In this document: one piece after another, positions 8,382-16,433 of the stretch
Numbering within the stretch: position 1 is the first letter of the stretch
How the letters are laid out: each line of letters starts with the position of its first letter
Origin: an uncultured Acetatifactor sp.
Lineage (GTDB): Bacteria > Bacillota > Clostridia > Lachnospirales > Lachnospiraceae
Assembly (NCBI GenBank): GCA_947594835.1
Contig: CANQEH010000008.1
Location: forward strand, 39,587 to 103,586
Direction of reading: 5' to 3'
Length of the DNA: 64,000 nt
Notes under the pieces: model-generated
What the model saw: the letters and a program-made list of their open reading frames with translations, nothing else
What the model was told of the DNA's origin: nothing
Database searches by the model: none
Program-made: the position numbers and the translations under genes

Positions 8382-9164
8382 ATGTTGATTTATCTGTGCG
8401 AGGATTCCCTGGAAGGAGTGTTCAGCGGGATCTACAAGGCATTTGAGGAGAAAAGGGACAAAAATGACACTGCCCTCGCCCTGCAGGAGGAGCCGCTTTT
8501 GTTTGCGGAATACCAATCGGTGGAGCCGGATGCAGACAGGACAAGAAGGGTGATGAATACCCTGCTTCGCCGTTTTGGGGAGGAGGACGCCCTTTCCCTG
8601 TGCCTTGCCCTTTCCTCGGAGGATCCGGGGAAGGCCCAGGCAGTGTATGGGACGGTGGCGGACGGCCTGCGGAGAAACTGCAGGCCGGGGCATCTCTTTG
8701 ACAACCTGGCGGAAAGCACGGTGCACAAGGCCTTTTCTCTGGCCCGGGCAGCCGGAAGGGAACTCCATCATCTGCAGGGTTTTGTGCGGTTTGAAGAGCT
8801 GGAGCAGAAGGTGCTCTACGGGGTCATCGGGCCAAAACACAACCTGGTGACCTTTCTGATGCCTCATTTTGCGGACAGGCTGCCCATGGAGCACTTTCTC
8901 CTCTACGACGCGGTCCGGGATATCTGCGGCGTTCATCCGGCAGGGGCGGCGTGGTATCTGCAAAAGGGCAGCGGGGAGCGCTTCGCGCTGCCGGGCGCGG
9001 GCGGCACACTCCGGCTGTCGGAGGAAGAAAAGCAGTATCAGACGCTGTTTCGGCATTTCTGCCAGGCCATTGCCATTCGGGAAAGATATTGTCCTGAGCT
9101 TCAAAAAAAGATGCTGCCGCTCAGATACCGGGAGTATATGACGGAATGGAAAAAACAATCATAA
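8382..9164 (+). CDS. TIGR03915-type putative DNA metabolism protein (DUF4130)
   Basis: A 260-residue protein beginning MLIYLCEDSLEGVFSGIY, the typical start of the family that accompanies the radical SAM repair protein. Internal blocks LQGFVRFEEL and HFADRLPMEHFLLYD are characteristic of DUF4130. In other bacteria the homologue can be fused to a uracil-DNA-glycosylase-like domain; no such domain is seen here. The ATG at 8382 follows a GGGAGGGAG site. It is the second gene of an apparent two-gene SOS-controlled operon. The role is inferred from association, not from a catalytic motif. Confidence 0.82.
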   Translation: MLIYLCEDSLEGVFSGIYKAFEEKRDKNDTALALQEEPLLFAEYQSVEPDADRTRRVMNTLLRRFGEEDALSLCLALSSEDPGKAQAVYGTVADGLRRNCRPGHLFDNLAESTVHKAFSLARAAGRELHHLQGFVRFEELEQKVLYGVIGPKHNLVTFLMPHFADRLPMEHFLLYDAVRDICGVHPAGAAWYLQKGSGERFALPGAGGTLRLSEEEKQYQTLFRHFCQAIAIRERYCPELQKKMLPLRYREYMTEWKKQS

Positions 9165-9215
9165 AATTGACCAAAAACAGTAGGAAAGAATGAAAATTTT
9201 TGTCTAGGAAAACGA

Positions 9216-9244
9216 TTTACATTTCGCATAATTTTGAATATAAT
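9216..9244 (+). promoter_or_regulatory. Sigma-A promoter of the HPr-like gene
   Basis: TTTACA (9216-9221), 17-bp spacer, TATAAT (9239-9244). A near-consensus promoter that separates the HPr-like gene from the SOS operon. Confidence 0.75.
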
Positions 9245-9297
9245 GGTTAATCATAAAAAGGAAGGTGTCAGGTGGCACTAAGAAAGGACGGTTGGAA

Positions 9298-9522
9298 ATG
9301 GTAAGAACAATACTCTTGACTCCCGACGAGGTTCAGCACTTTGTGGACGTGACGTCCCGGTGCAATTTTGACATTGACATTTCCTATAACAGGTATGTAG
9401 TGGATGCCAAGTCATTTTTAGGCGTTTACGGGCTGGATTTCAGAAGCCCGTTGACAGTGTCATATGAGGGGTATAACGCAGAACTGGAGGATCTTTTGAA
9501 GAAGCTTTCCAAGGCGAGCTGA
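9298..9522 (+). CDS. HPr-like protein lacking the phosphorylatable histidine
   Basis: A 74-residue protein that follows the HPr fold pattern: VVDAKSFLGVYGLDF aligns with the VNLKSIMGVMSL block of HPr, keeping the serine equivalent to Ser46, and SYEGYNAELEDLLKKL aligns with the last strand and helix. The N-terminal active-site block with His15 (xHARPA) is absent. The gene reads LTPDEVQHFVDVTS there, and the only His is not in register. It is therefore unlikely to carry phosphate in the PTS and may be a regulatory or structural relative. ATG at 9298 with AAGGACGG upstream. It is monocistronic between a strong promoter and a strong terminator. Confidence 0.65.
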   Translation: MVRTILLTPDEVQHFVDVTSRCNFDIDISYNRYVVDAKSFLGVYGLDFRSPLTVSYEGYNAELEDLLKKLSKAS

Positions 9523-9551
9523 CAGAGGACATACGGCTGCAAACATTTGAC

Positions 9552-9594
9552 TCCCTATGTGAGATAGTGTACTATCTTACATAGGGATTTTTTT
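9552..9594 (+). terminator. Strong intrinsic terminator
   Basis: A long stem beginning TCCCTATGTGAGATAG pairs across a 4-base loop with CTATCTTACATAGGGA and is followed by seven T. It ends the HPr-like gene. Confidence 0.92.
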
Positions 9595-9654
9595 GTCAAA
9601 AAACGGTTCCGGACCGTGGGGCGGGACGGGATCGCGAAAGAGGGTGAAAGACAG

Positions 9655-12333
9655 ATGGCAGGGTTAGAGACACCGCCTGTGCCCGGAGAAAACCCGGAGA
9701 AAAGTCAATACGGCGCTTATGCTGCGCCCTGTCTGCCGGCGCGTAAGCAGGCGGACAACCAGGGGGCGAGCGTCATCCTGCCTCCTGGCGAGATCCGGAT
9801 CTCTGTCCGGGGGCTGGTGGAGTTTGTGCTGCGCCATGGGGACATCGACAACCGCAGGCAGGCCGCCCCGGACAATGCCATGCAGGAGGGCGGCAGGATC
9901 CACCGCATGATCCAGCGGCGGATGGGCGCGGACTACAAAGCGGAAGTCCCCTTAAAATATACGCTGCACACCGGGGAGTATGTGCTGGTGGTGGAAGGCA
10001 GGGCGGACGGCGTCATCCGCCGGGAGGAAACTGCGGTCATCGACGAGATTAAGGGCACCTACCGGGAGCTGTCCCGCCTGAAAGCGCCCCTGCCGCTGCA
10101 TCTTGCCCAGGCAAAATGCTATGCATATCTCTATGGCCGGGATCAGGGGCTGGATCAGGTACAGGTGCGGCTCACCTACTGCCACATCCCCACGGAGGAG
10201 CTGCGCTATTTTTACCAGACCGATACGATGGCGGATCTGGAGGAGTGGTTTCTGGCGCTGATCGCCTCCTATCGGAAGTGGGCGGACTATGCCTGGGAGT
10301 GGAGAAAAACCAGGCAGGCTTCCATCCAGGGGCTCCCCTTTCCCTTTCCCTACCGGGAGGGCCAGAGAGAGCTGGCGGCCCAGGTCTATCGCACCATTTA
10401 TCACGGAAGGAAGCTGTACCTGGAGGCGCCCACCGGGGTGGGCAAAACCATGGCCGCCATCTATCCCGCGGTGCAGGCCGTGGGGAAGGGTATGGGAGAC
10501 CGGATCTTTTACCTGACCGCTAAGACCATCACCAGAACGGTGGCGGAAGACGCCTTCGCCCTCCTGCGCAGGAAGGGGCTCTGCTTCAAAAGCGTGATCC
10601 TTACCGCAAAGGAAAAGATCTGCTTTATGGAGGAAGCCCGCTGCAACCCGGAGGAATGCCCCTATGCCAAGGGCCATTTTGACCGCGTCAACGACGCCAT
10701 GTATGATCTGCTCACCGGGCAGGAGAGCTTTGGGCGGGAGCAGATTGAGAGCTGTGCGAAAAAACATCGGGTCTGCCCCTTTGAACTGAATCTGGATATG
10801 AGCCTGCTGGCGGATGCGGTGATCTGCGATTACAACTATCTGTTCGACCCCCATGTGTATTTAAAGCGCTTTTTTGCGGAGAGCGTATCGGGAAACTATC
10901 TGTTTCTCATCGACGAGGCCCATAATCTGTTAGAGCGGGGGAGGGAGATGTACAGTGCCTCCTTGTGGAAAGAACAGTTTCTGGAAATGCGCCGGGAAAT
11001 AAAACAGACGCAAGTGTCAGAAATAGGAAAAGGCAGTATTATTGGGCAGATTTCCATGGATATGTCATCCCTTTCGACGGAAATGTCACAAGATCTGGAG
11101 GCGGTTGACCAGACGGGTACTGCCCTCGGGAAGGGGCGGGGGACTTCCGGCAGAGGCTTGTGGGAGAAGATCCTCTATCATCTGGAGCGGTGCAACCGGG
11201 AGCTGTTAGCCCTGAAGCGGGAGTGCGGCGAAAGCCGGGTGGCAGAGGGGATCGATCCCTTTGTACAGGCGCTGATGCGGCTGCACGCGGCCATGGACGA
11301 ATACCTCTCCGAGCCGGAGGAGAGGCCGCTTCCGATACGGGAACAGCTTTTGGAGTTCTTTTTTGACATCAGCCATTTCCTGGCCATCTATGAGCTGGTG
11401 GATGAAAATTACATCACATACACCCAGATGGAGGAGGACGGGAGGTTCCTTTTAAAGCTTTTCTGCGTCAATCCCCGGGAGAATCTGAAAAGCTGTATGG
11501 GGAAGGGGCGCAGCGCCATCCTCTTTTCCGCCACTTTCCTGCCCATCCAGTATTACAAACGGCTGCTGGGCGGGGAGCCGCAGGACTATGAGGTGTACGC
11601 CACATCGGTGTTCGACCCGGGAAAGCGGGGGCTGTTTGTGGCAAGCGACGTGACCAGCAAGTACACCCGGCGATCGGAGGAGGAATACCAAAACATCGCC
11701 CGGTATATCGAGGAAATCGTCAAAAACCGCCACGGCAACTATATGGTCTTCTGCCCCTCCTACGCCTTCTTGCGGGAAATCTATACGCGCTATCTGGAGC
11801 GCTACGGCGGGGAGGAGCGGGTCTGCCTCCTGCAGGGCGAGTCCATGCGGGAGGAGGAGCGGGAGGCGTTTCTGGCTCAGTTTAGGGCAGACAATCAGCT
11901 GGAGGCCCTGCAGGAGAAGGTGGCCTTTGAGATTCAGGTGCAGGATCGGGTGCTCATCGGCTTCTGCGTGCTGGGAGGGATTTTCGGAGAGGGGATCGAC
12001 TTAAAGAACGATTCCCTGATCGGCGCAATCATCGTGGGGACGGGGCTGCCCCAGGTCTGTTTTGAGCGGGAGCTGATCAAGGGGTATTTTGACGGCGCGG
12101 GGGAGGACGGGTTCGACTATGCCTACCGCTACCCGGGTATGAACAAGGTGCTCCAGGCCGCGGGGCGGGTGATCCGCACAGTGGAGGACGTGGGCATTGT
12201 GGCGCTGTTGGATCAGCGTTTTCTGCAGCCCGCTTATCGGAAGCTGTTTCCCCGGGAATGGGAGGGGTATGAGACGGTGACGGCGGACACGGTGGCCAAA
12301 CGGGTGAAACGCTTCTGGGACGCCTGGCTGTGA
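9655..12333 (+). CDS. XPD/DinG-like helicase with N-terminal PD-(D/E)XK-like domain
   Basis: An 892-residue superfamily 2 helicase. Helicase motifs: Walker A EAPTGVGKT (about residue 262), DEAH in LFLIDEAHNLLE, motif VI AAGRVIRT. Four cysteines between motifs I and II (CFMEEARC, EECP, ESCAKKHRVC) fit the 4Fe-4S domain of XPD/DinG enzymes. Residues about 60-175 contain GRADGV, IDEIKG and QAKCYAYLYG, the D...ExK...Q pattern of PD-(D/E)XK nucleases. This gives a helicase-nuclease arrangement for DNA repair. ATG 9655 is chosen for its GAGGGTG site. A GTG at 9616 would begin just after the upstream terminator. A linker near residues 445-500 is low-complexity and AT-richer. Confidence 0.88.
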   Translation: MAGLETPPVPGENPEKSQYGAYAAPCLPARKQADNQGASVILPPGEIRISVRGLVEFVLRHGDIDNRRQAAPDNAMQEGGRIHRMIQRRMGADYKAEVPLKYTLHTGEYVLVVEGRADGVIRREETAVIDEIKGTYRELSRLKAPLPLHLAQAKCYAYLYGRDQGLDQVQVRLTYCHIPTEELRYFYQTDTMADLEEWFLALIASYRKWADYAWEWRKTRQASIQGLPFPFPYREGQRELAAQVYRTIYHGRKLYLEAPTGVGKTMAAIYPAVQAVGKGMGDRIFYLTAKTITRTVAEDAFALLRRKGLCFKSVILTAKEKICFMEEARCNPEECPYAKGHFDRVNDAMYDLLTGQESFGREQIESCAKKHRVCPFELNLDMSLLADAVICDYNYLFDPHVYLKRFFAESVSGNYLFLIDEAHNLLERGREMYSASLWKEQFLEMRREIKQTQVSEIGKGSIIGQISMDMSSLSTEMSQDLEAVDQTGTALGKGRGTSGRGLWEKILYHLERCNRELLALKRECGESRVAEGIDPFVQALMRLHAAMDEYLSEPEERPLPIREQLLEFFFDISHFLAIYELVDENYITYTQMEEDGRFLLKLFCVNPRENLKSCMGKGRSAILFSATFLPIQYYKRLLGGEPQDYEVYATSVFDPGKRGLFVASDVTSKYTRRSEEEYQNIARYIEEIVKNRHGNYMVFCPSYAFLREIYTRYLERYGGEERVCLLQGESMREEEREAFLAQFRADNQLEALQEKVAFEIQVQDRVLIGFCVLGGIFGEGIDLKNDSLIGAIIVGTGLPQVCFERELIKGYFDGAGEDGFDYAYRYPGMNKVLQAAGRVIRTVEDVGIVALLDQRFLQPAYRKLFPREWEGYETVTADTVAKRVKRFWDAWL

Positions 12334-12684
12334 CAGGGGAAAACCCAAAGACAGCGGAAATGACAGAGTGGAAATGCCAAAATGACATATGTGTAAATGT
12401 GGATAACTTTGTGGATTTGTCAGCTTTTCGGGGAATTGACACGGGAAAATGACAGCCGGATTCCTTTTCCCACGAAAAGGCTTCCCGGGGAGAGCAGAAA
12501 ACGGTACTGAGTTGGTCAATGGACTTTTTATACTGAAAACTGAAAAGGTAAGGAAAGAAACATGGGAAAGAAATGAAAGAAAGAAGTGAAACAAAGCAGT
12601 GAAATAAAGAAACGAAACAAAGAAACGAAATGAAGAAGCGCAATAAAGAAGTGAAATAAATACACGAAATAAAGGAAAGAGAGG
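12334..12684 (+). other. Intergenic leader of the amylase gene
   Basis: A 351-base gap. It holds a short hairpin CCTTTTC/GAAAAGG without a T-run (about 12460-12480), a good -10 hexamer TATACT (12529-12534) whose -35 is weak, and then the 13-bp tandem repeats that run almost to the amylase ribosome binding site. No coding sequence was recognised. Confidence 0.5.
12569..12672 (+). repeat. Eight 13-bp tandem repeats upstream of amylase
   Basis: Eight consecutive 13-base units with consensus AGAAAYGAAAYAA (for example 12608-12620 AGAAACGAAACAA, 12595-12607 AGCAGTGAAATAA). Phase is perfect, with point differences only. The array is purine-rich, unstructured and ends 12 bases before the amylase ATG. 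It probably lies in the 5' untranslated region. Confidence 0.9.
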
Positions 12685-14007
12685 ATGAAAAAGATGTGGG
12701 CTTATGAAAGTGTGTTTTATCAGATTTATCCACTGGGGTTCTGCGGGGCGCCCTTTGAGAACGACGGGGTGCTGGAGCATCGGATCTTGAAAGTGCTGGA
12801 CTGGATCCCTCATATGAAAAAGCTGGGGATAAACGCCATCTATTTTTCCCCGCTGTTTGAATCGGATACCCACGGTTACAATACCCGGGACTACCGGAAA
12901 GTGGACGTGCGCCTGGGAACCAATGAGGATTTCAAAAAGGTCTGCAATACCCTTCACGAGAACGGCATCAGGGTGGTGTTAGACGGGGTGTTCAACCATG
13001 TGGGCAGAGGGTTCGGCCCTTTTCTGGATGTGCTGGAAAAAAGGGAGGGGTCTTCCTATGTGAACTGGTTCCACCGCATTGATTTCGGAGGAAATTCCAA
13101 CTACAACGACGGGCTCTGGTACGAGGGCTGGGAGGGCAACTATGACCTGGTGAAGCTGAACCTGCGCAATGAGGATGTGGTGCGGTATCTGCTGGAGAGC
13201 GTGGGCTTCTGGGTGGAGGAGTTTGGGATCGACGGGCTCAGGCTGGACGTGGCATACTGCCTGGATGAGAATTTTGTGCGCAGGCTCAGAAGCTACACCC
13301 AGGGGCTGAAAGAGGATTTCTTCCTGGTGGGCGAGATGCTGCACGGGGACTACAACCGCCTGATGGGGGACGGGATGCTGCACTCCGTCACCAACTATGA
13401 ATGTTACAAGGGGCTTTACAGCAGCTTAAACAGCAGGAACCTGTTTGAGATCGTCCATTCCTTAAACCGGCAGTTCGGCCCGGAGAACTGGACGCTGTAC
13501 AAAGGGAAGCATCTTTTGTCCTTTGCGGACAATCACGACGTGACCAGGGCGGCCAGCATCCTGTCCAACGAAAGGCACCTGCCCCTGATCTATGCGCTCG
13601 CCTTCGGGATGCCCGGGATCCCCTGCGTCTATTACGGGAGCGAGTGGGGCGCGAAGGGGGAAAAGAGCCAGGGGGATCCCGCCCTGCGGCCCTGCTTTGA
13701 AGCGCCCCAGTGGAATGACTTAAGCAGCTGGATCAGCCTTCTGGCCCGGGCAAAGAGGGAGTCCGAGGCGTTAAACTACGGCGGTTTCCGGTCGGTTCTT
13801 CTGACCAACAGCCAGTGCATCTTTGAGCGGAAGACGGAAAACGAGCGGGTGCTGGTGGCCGTCAATGCGGACGGGGAAGACTATACAGCCCATTTTGACG
13901 CGGGATGCGGCCAGGCGGTGGATCTGATCACGGGGAAGCCCCATGATTTTGGAGGCGGTTCCGTGCTGCCGCCTTACAGCGCGGCCTTTTGGAAGATGGA
14001 GCGGTAA
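12685..14007 (+). CDS. Alpha-amylase family (GH13) glycosidase
   Basis: A 440-residue cytoplasmic GH13 enzyme with no signal peptide. The four family motifs are present: DGVFNH, GLRLDVAYC (Asp nucleophile), LVGEM (Glu acid/base) and FADNHDV (third catalytic Asp). The early block YQIYPLGF and the absence of a large N-terminal domain suggest a compact enzyme acting on short maltodextrins or related alpha-glucosides, but the exact specificity cannot be read. The start ATG is preceded by GGAAAGAGAGG. The gene stands alone, with a 13-bp repeat array in its leader. Confidence 0.9.
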   Translation: MKKMWAYESVFYQIYPLGFCGAPFENDGVLEHRILKVLDWIPHMKKLGINAIYFSPLFESDTHGYNTRDYRKVDVRLGTNEDFKKVCNTLHENGIRVVLDGVFNHVGRGFGPFLDVLEKREGSSYVNWFHRIDFGGNSNYNDGLWYEGWEGNYDLVKLNLRNEDVVRYLLESVGFWVEEFGIDGLRLDVAYCLDENFVRRLRSYTQGLKEDFFLVGEMLHGDYNRLMGDGMLHSVTNYECYKGLYSSLNSRNLFEIVHSLNRQFGPENWTLYKGKHLLSFADNHDVTRAASILSNERHLPLIYALAFGMPGIPCVYYGSEWGAKGEKSQGDPALRPCFEAPQWNDLSSWISLLARAKRESEALNYGGFRSVLLTNSQCIFERKTENERVLVAVNADGEDYTAHFDAGCGQAVDLITGKPHDFGGGSVLPPYSAAFWKMER

Positions 14008-14023
14008 TTTTTTTCATATGGTG

Positions 14024-14052
14024 TTGACATATAATATTATATGGTGTATAGT
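14024..14052 (+). promoter_or_regulatory. padR operon promoter
   Basis: TTGACA (14024-14029), 17-bp spacer, TATAGT (14047-14052). The spacer is filled by a 16-bp palindrome (14028-14043), which suggests repression by the PadR protein encoded just downstream. Confidence 0.85.
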
Positions 14053-14087
14053 ATGTGCAACAAGCAATATTATATGCCATATAATAT
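14028..14087. promoter_or_regulatory. Paired AT-rich operators for PadR
   Basis: Two perfect dyads. The first is 16 bp (14028-14043, half-site CATATAAT) between -35 and -10. The second is 21 bp (14067-14087, half-sites ATATTATATG/CATATAATAT around one C) just after the start point. They share half-site sequence, and PadR repressors commonly autoregulate through ATAT-containing dyads. Confidence 0.7.
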
Positions 14088-14108
14088 CTTGGACAGGAGG
14101 AGTGCAGT

Positions 14109-14480
14109 ATGACCTTTAATACAGGCGCAGCCCTTCTGGACGCCATTGTGCTTGCCGTTGTGTCCCAGACCCCCGACGGCACCTATGGGTACAAGATCAC
14201 CCAGGAGGTCCGGCAGGTCATCGAGCTGTCGGAGTCAACGCTCTACCCGGTGCTGCGGAGACTGCAGAAAGACGAGTGCCTGGAAGTGTACGACATGGAG
14301 TGTGCGGGCAGGAACAGACGGTATTACAAGGTGACCAGCAGAGGATGGGCACAGCTGAAGCTCTACGAGAGCGAGTGGCGGCAGTACGCCGAGAAGATCA
14401 CGGGGCTGTTTGAGGGACGGATGCAGTTTTCCGCAGACGCAGATGAGAGAAAGGACAGCACAGAGTGCAGGGAGCGGTGA
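14109..14480 (+). CDS. PadR-family transcriptional repressor
   Basis: A 123-residue winged-helix protein. The PadR core is clear: ILAV-like first helix (LDAIVLAVVSQ), PDGTYGYKITQEV, STLYPVLRRLQKDECL and YYKVTSRG for the wing. It begins with ATG after AGGAGG. It lies directly after two AT-rich dyads over its own promoter, so autoregulation is likely. Its stop is separated by one base from the DUF1700 gene, and DUF4097 follows. This PadR-DUF1700-DUF4097 set is a common Firmicutes envelope or stress module whose physiological signal is usually unknown. Confidence 0.92.
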   Translation: MTFNTGAALLDAIVLAVVSQTPDGTYGYKITQEVRQVIELSESTLYPVLRRLQKDECLEVYDMECAGRNRRYYKVTSRGWAQLKLYESEWRQYAEKITGLFEGRMQFSADADERKDSTECRER

Positions 14481-14481
14481 A

Positions 14482-15174
14482 ATGGGCAGAGATGAATTTA
14501 TGAAGCAATTGGAGCGCTTGCTGCAGAATCTTCCTTCCGCGGAGCGGGAGGCGGCGCTGCAGTACTACAACGATTATTTTGACGACGCCGGGGCGGAGAA
14601 TGAAAAAGAGGTGATCGAGGCGCTGGGGAATCCGGCCCGAGTGGCGGAAAACATCAAGCGGGACTTAAACGGAACAGCCGAGGGAGACCGGGCAAAGGGC
14701 GGCAGCCGGGCGCTGGTGGAATACGGGAAAGATGTGCCGGAGGGCGGCGGGGAAGGCGGCCAGGGCACGGCGGAAAAAAAGAGCGGTTCCACGCTGCCCA
14801 CCTGGGCCATTGTGCTTCTTGTGGTGCTTCTGGTTCTGGCTTCCCCGGTTCTTCTGGCCATAGGGGCCAGCGCCCTGGCGATGCTCATCGGCATTGTGGT
14901 CACCTGGGCGGCCTTGATCTTTGCATTTGGCGTGACGGCGCTTGCCCTGCTGGCAGCGTTTGGAGTGCTGGCGGTGGTGGGGATCTGGTGTATAGCGGCT
15001 GATCCTTTGATCGGCGCAGGCGTGATCGGATGCGGTCTGATCTGCGGGGGCGTGGGGCTTTTGTTCTTTCTGCTCACCACAGCCATGGGCGGCATGGCGA
15101 CCCCTGCCATCTGGAAGGCGGTCATGGGACTTTTTCGCAAAAAAACACCTGCGAAAGCGCACAAGGGGGTATAA
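14482..15174 (+). CDS. DUF1700 (HAAS) membrane protein
   Basis: A 230-residue protein. The N-terminal helical part FMKQLERLLQNLPSAERE...YYNDYFDDAG and EVIEALGNPARVAENI is the DUF1700/HAAS signature. A glycine- and charge-rich linker (residues about 75-100) leads to four hydrophobic segments. It starts one base after the padR stop, so it is co-translated with the regulator. Family members sit next to PadR regulators and DUF4097 proteins and probably form a membrane complex with them. The direct function is unknown. The 98-bp repeat begins at its last two bases. Confidence 0.85.
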   Translation: MGRDEFMKQLERLLQNLPSAEREAALQYYNDYFDDAGAENEKEVIEALGNPARVAENIKRDLNGTAEGDRAKGGSRALVEYGKDVPEGGGEGGQGTAEKKSGSTLPTWAIVLLVVLLVLASPVLLAIGASALAMLIGIVVTWAALIFAFGVTALALLAAFGVLAVVGIWCIAADPLIGAGVIGCGLICGGVGLLFFLLTTAMGGMATPAIWKAVMGLFRKKTPAKAHKGV

Positions 15175-15270
15175 GATTGAAAATTAAAATTTTCAATCGC
15201 GAGATTTGTGTCCGCGCGCTGCTTGACACAAACTCGTTATGCGCAAAGAGCAGCGCGGAAATGAGGTATA
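15173..15270 (+). repeat. 98-bp direct repeat, copy 1, carrying the RBS of the DUF4097 gene
   Basis: Identical over all 98 bases to 16434-16531. In order it has a 24-bp AT-rich dyad (15175-15198), stem A (15201-15212 with 15225-15235), stem B (15215-15223 CGCGCTGCT with 15249-15257 AGCAGCGCG), then AATGAGG as Shine-Dalgarno. The left arm of stem B lies in the loop of stem A, so the two are either mutually exclusive or form an H-type pseudoknot. The element ends 3 bases before the ATG at 15274. Confidence 0.95.
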
Positions 15271-15273
15271 GAG

Positions 15274-16272
15274 ATGAAAAAAATGATGAAAATATGCGCC
15301 GTGACCGCGGTGGCGCTGATTGCGCTGGGGATGGTGCTGGCCCAGACGGCAAAAGCGGCGCGGGGCAGCGCCCGGATTTCCCAGGTGGTAGCCCAGGCCA
15401 CAGACGGGCGTCTGGACTTGCAGCTGGGAAACGGGCAGAACGGGATCTGGGGCATTTACTGGAACGGCCCGGCAGACTGGGATGGGGCGGAAAGCCATGA
15501 GACGGACGTCACCCATGAGACGGACAGCCAGCAGCACGGGGAACTGCATCACGGCGAAAGCGCAGGGCAGGCTCCGGCGGGAAGCGAGTCCTTCGACCCG
15601 GAGCAGGTGAGAGATCTCGCCGTTCAGGCGGGGGGCTGCATCTTTGAAATGGAAACTTCCCCGGACGGGCTCTTTTATGTGACGGCGGAGGGGGTCCGGA
15701 AATTCCGGTGCTATCTGGAGGAGGGAACTCTGCACATCGAAGCGGAGGACGCCCGGGTGGGCATCGGCATCGACACAAGCGCCATCGGAACCGTCACCCT
15801 GTATGCGCCGGAGGGGCACAGCTATGGGGAGGTGGAGATGGAAGCGGGGGCCGGCACGGTGTATGTAAACGGCCTGAAGGCTGGGGAAGTCTCCCTGGAG
15901 GCAGGGGCGGGCGTCATCGAGGCTAAGGATATCCAGGCCCGGGAGATGGAGCTCTCCGTAGGCGCGGGGCAGATCTCGCTCTACGGGATGGATGTAGAGT
16001 CCCTGGATGCGGAGACCGGCCTGGGCGAGCTGACCGCCCGGGGCAGGATCGGCGCAGACGCCAGCCTGGCGTGTTCTATGGGAAATATAGAGCTGGAGCT
16101 GGAGGGCAGCCAGCAGGACTTTAACTATCGGCTGGAAGCCGCCGCCGGGGAGATCGAACTGGGGACGGAGCACTGCAGCGGCCTGGCCAGCGAGCGGTGG
16201 ATCGACAACGGGGCGGGGAAGACGCTGGAGGCGGAGTGCGCCATGGGCAGCATCCAGATCCTCTTTCAATGA
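15274..16272 (+). CDS. Exported DUF4097 (adhesin-like) beta-helix protein
   Basis: A 332-residue protein with an N-terminal membrane segment or signal (KKMMKICAVTAVALIALGMV). The C-terminal 180 residues show the repetitive DUF4097 pattern: short beta strands with gains such as VEMEAGAGTVYVNGL, VSLEAGAGVIEAKDI and MELSVGAGQISLYGM, predicted to build a right-handed beta solenoid. The middle has a His/Glu/Asp-rich linker (residues about 75-110). It is third in the PadR-DUF1700 operon and probably acts at the outer face of the membrane with DUF1700. Its ribosome binding site lies entirely within copy 1 of the 98-bp repeat. Confidence 0.85.
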   Translation: MKKMMKICAVTAVALIALGMVLAQTAKAARGSARISQVVAQATDGRLDLQLGNGQNGIWGIYWNGPADWDGAESHETDVTHETDSQQHGELHHGESAGQAPAGSESFDPEQVRDLAVQAGGCIFEMETSPDGLFYVTAEGVRKFRCYLEEGTLHIEAEDARVGIGIDTSAIGTVTLYAPEGHSYGEVEMEAGAGTVYVNGLKAGEVSLEAGAGVIEAKDIQAREMELSVGAGQISLYGMDVESLDAETGLGELTARGRIGADASLACSMGNIELELEGSQQDFNYRLEAAAGEIELGTEHCSGLASERWIDNGAGKTLEAECAMGSIQILFQ

Positions 16273-16433
16273 TCCTGCCGCTGGCCCGGTAAAAAAGATG
16301 TATTCTGGCACTTTTCACCATGCCATACTTACCTTATACTGGCGTAAGACAATACAGCCATCCCGGAGGGAACGCCGGCGTCAGTACACAAGCCCTCCGC
16401 TGATGCGGGAGCCGCTTCAGGCGGCAGAAGGAG
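16273..16433 (+). promoter_or_regulatory. Structured 5' leader of the ECF S-component gene
   Basis: A -10-like TATACT (about 16336) is followed by a GC-rich segment with GGAGGGAA, then GCCCTCCGCTG, GCGGGAGCC and the hairpin GCCGCTTCAGGCGGC, ending in AGAAGGAG. The order resembles part of the cobalamin riboswitch core, but the conserved B12 box is not seen. The terminal AGAAGGAG looks like an older ribosome binding site now separated from the gene by the 98-bp repeat. Confidence 0.45.

Noticed and set aside
12569..12672. CRISPR array
   Set aside because: Units are contiguous 13-mers without spacers; the same applies to 45347-45490. No cas genes are nearby.
12077..12733. Phe/Ser-rich minus-strand frame over the 13-bp repeats
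   Set aside because: A consequence of the purine-rich array; not a plausible protein.
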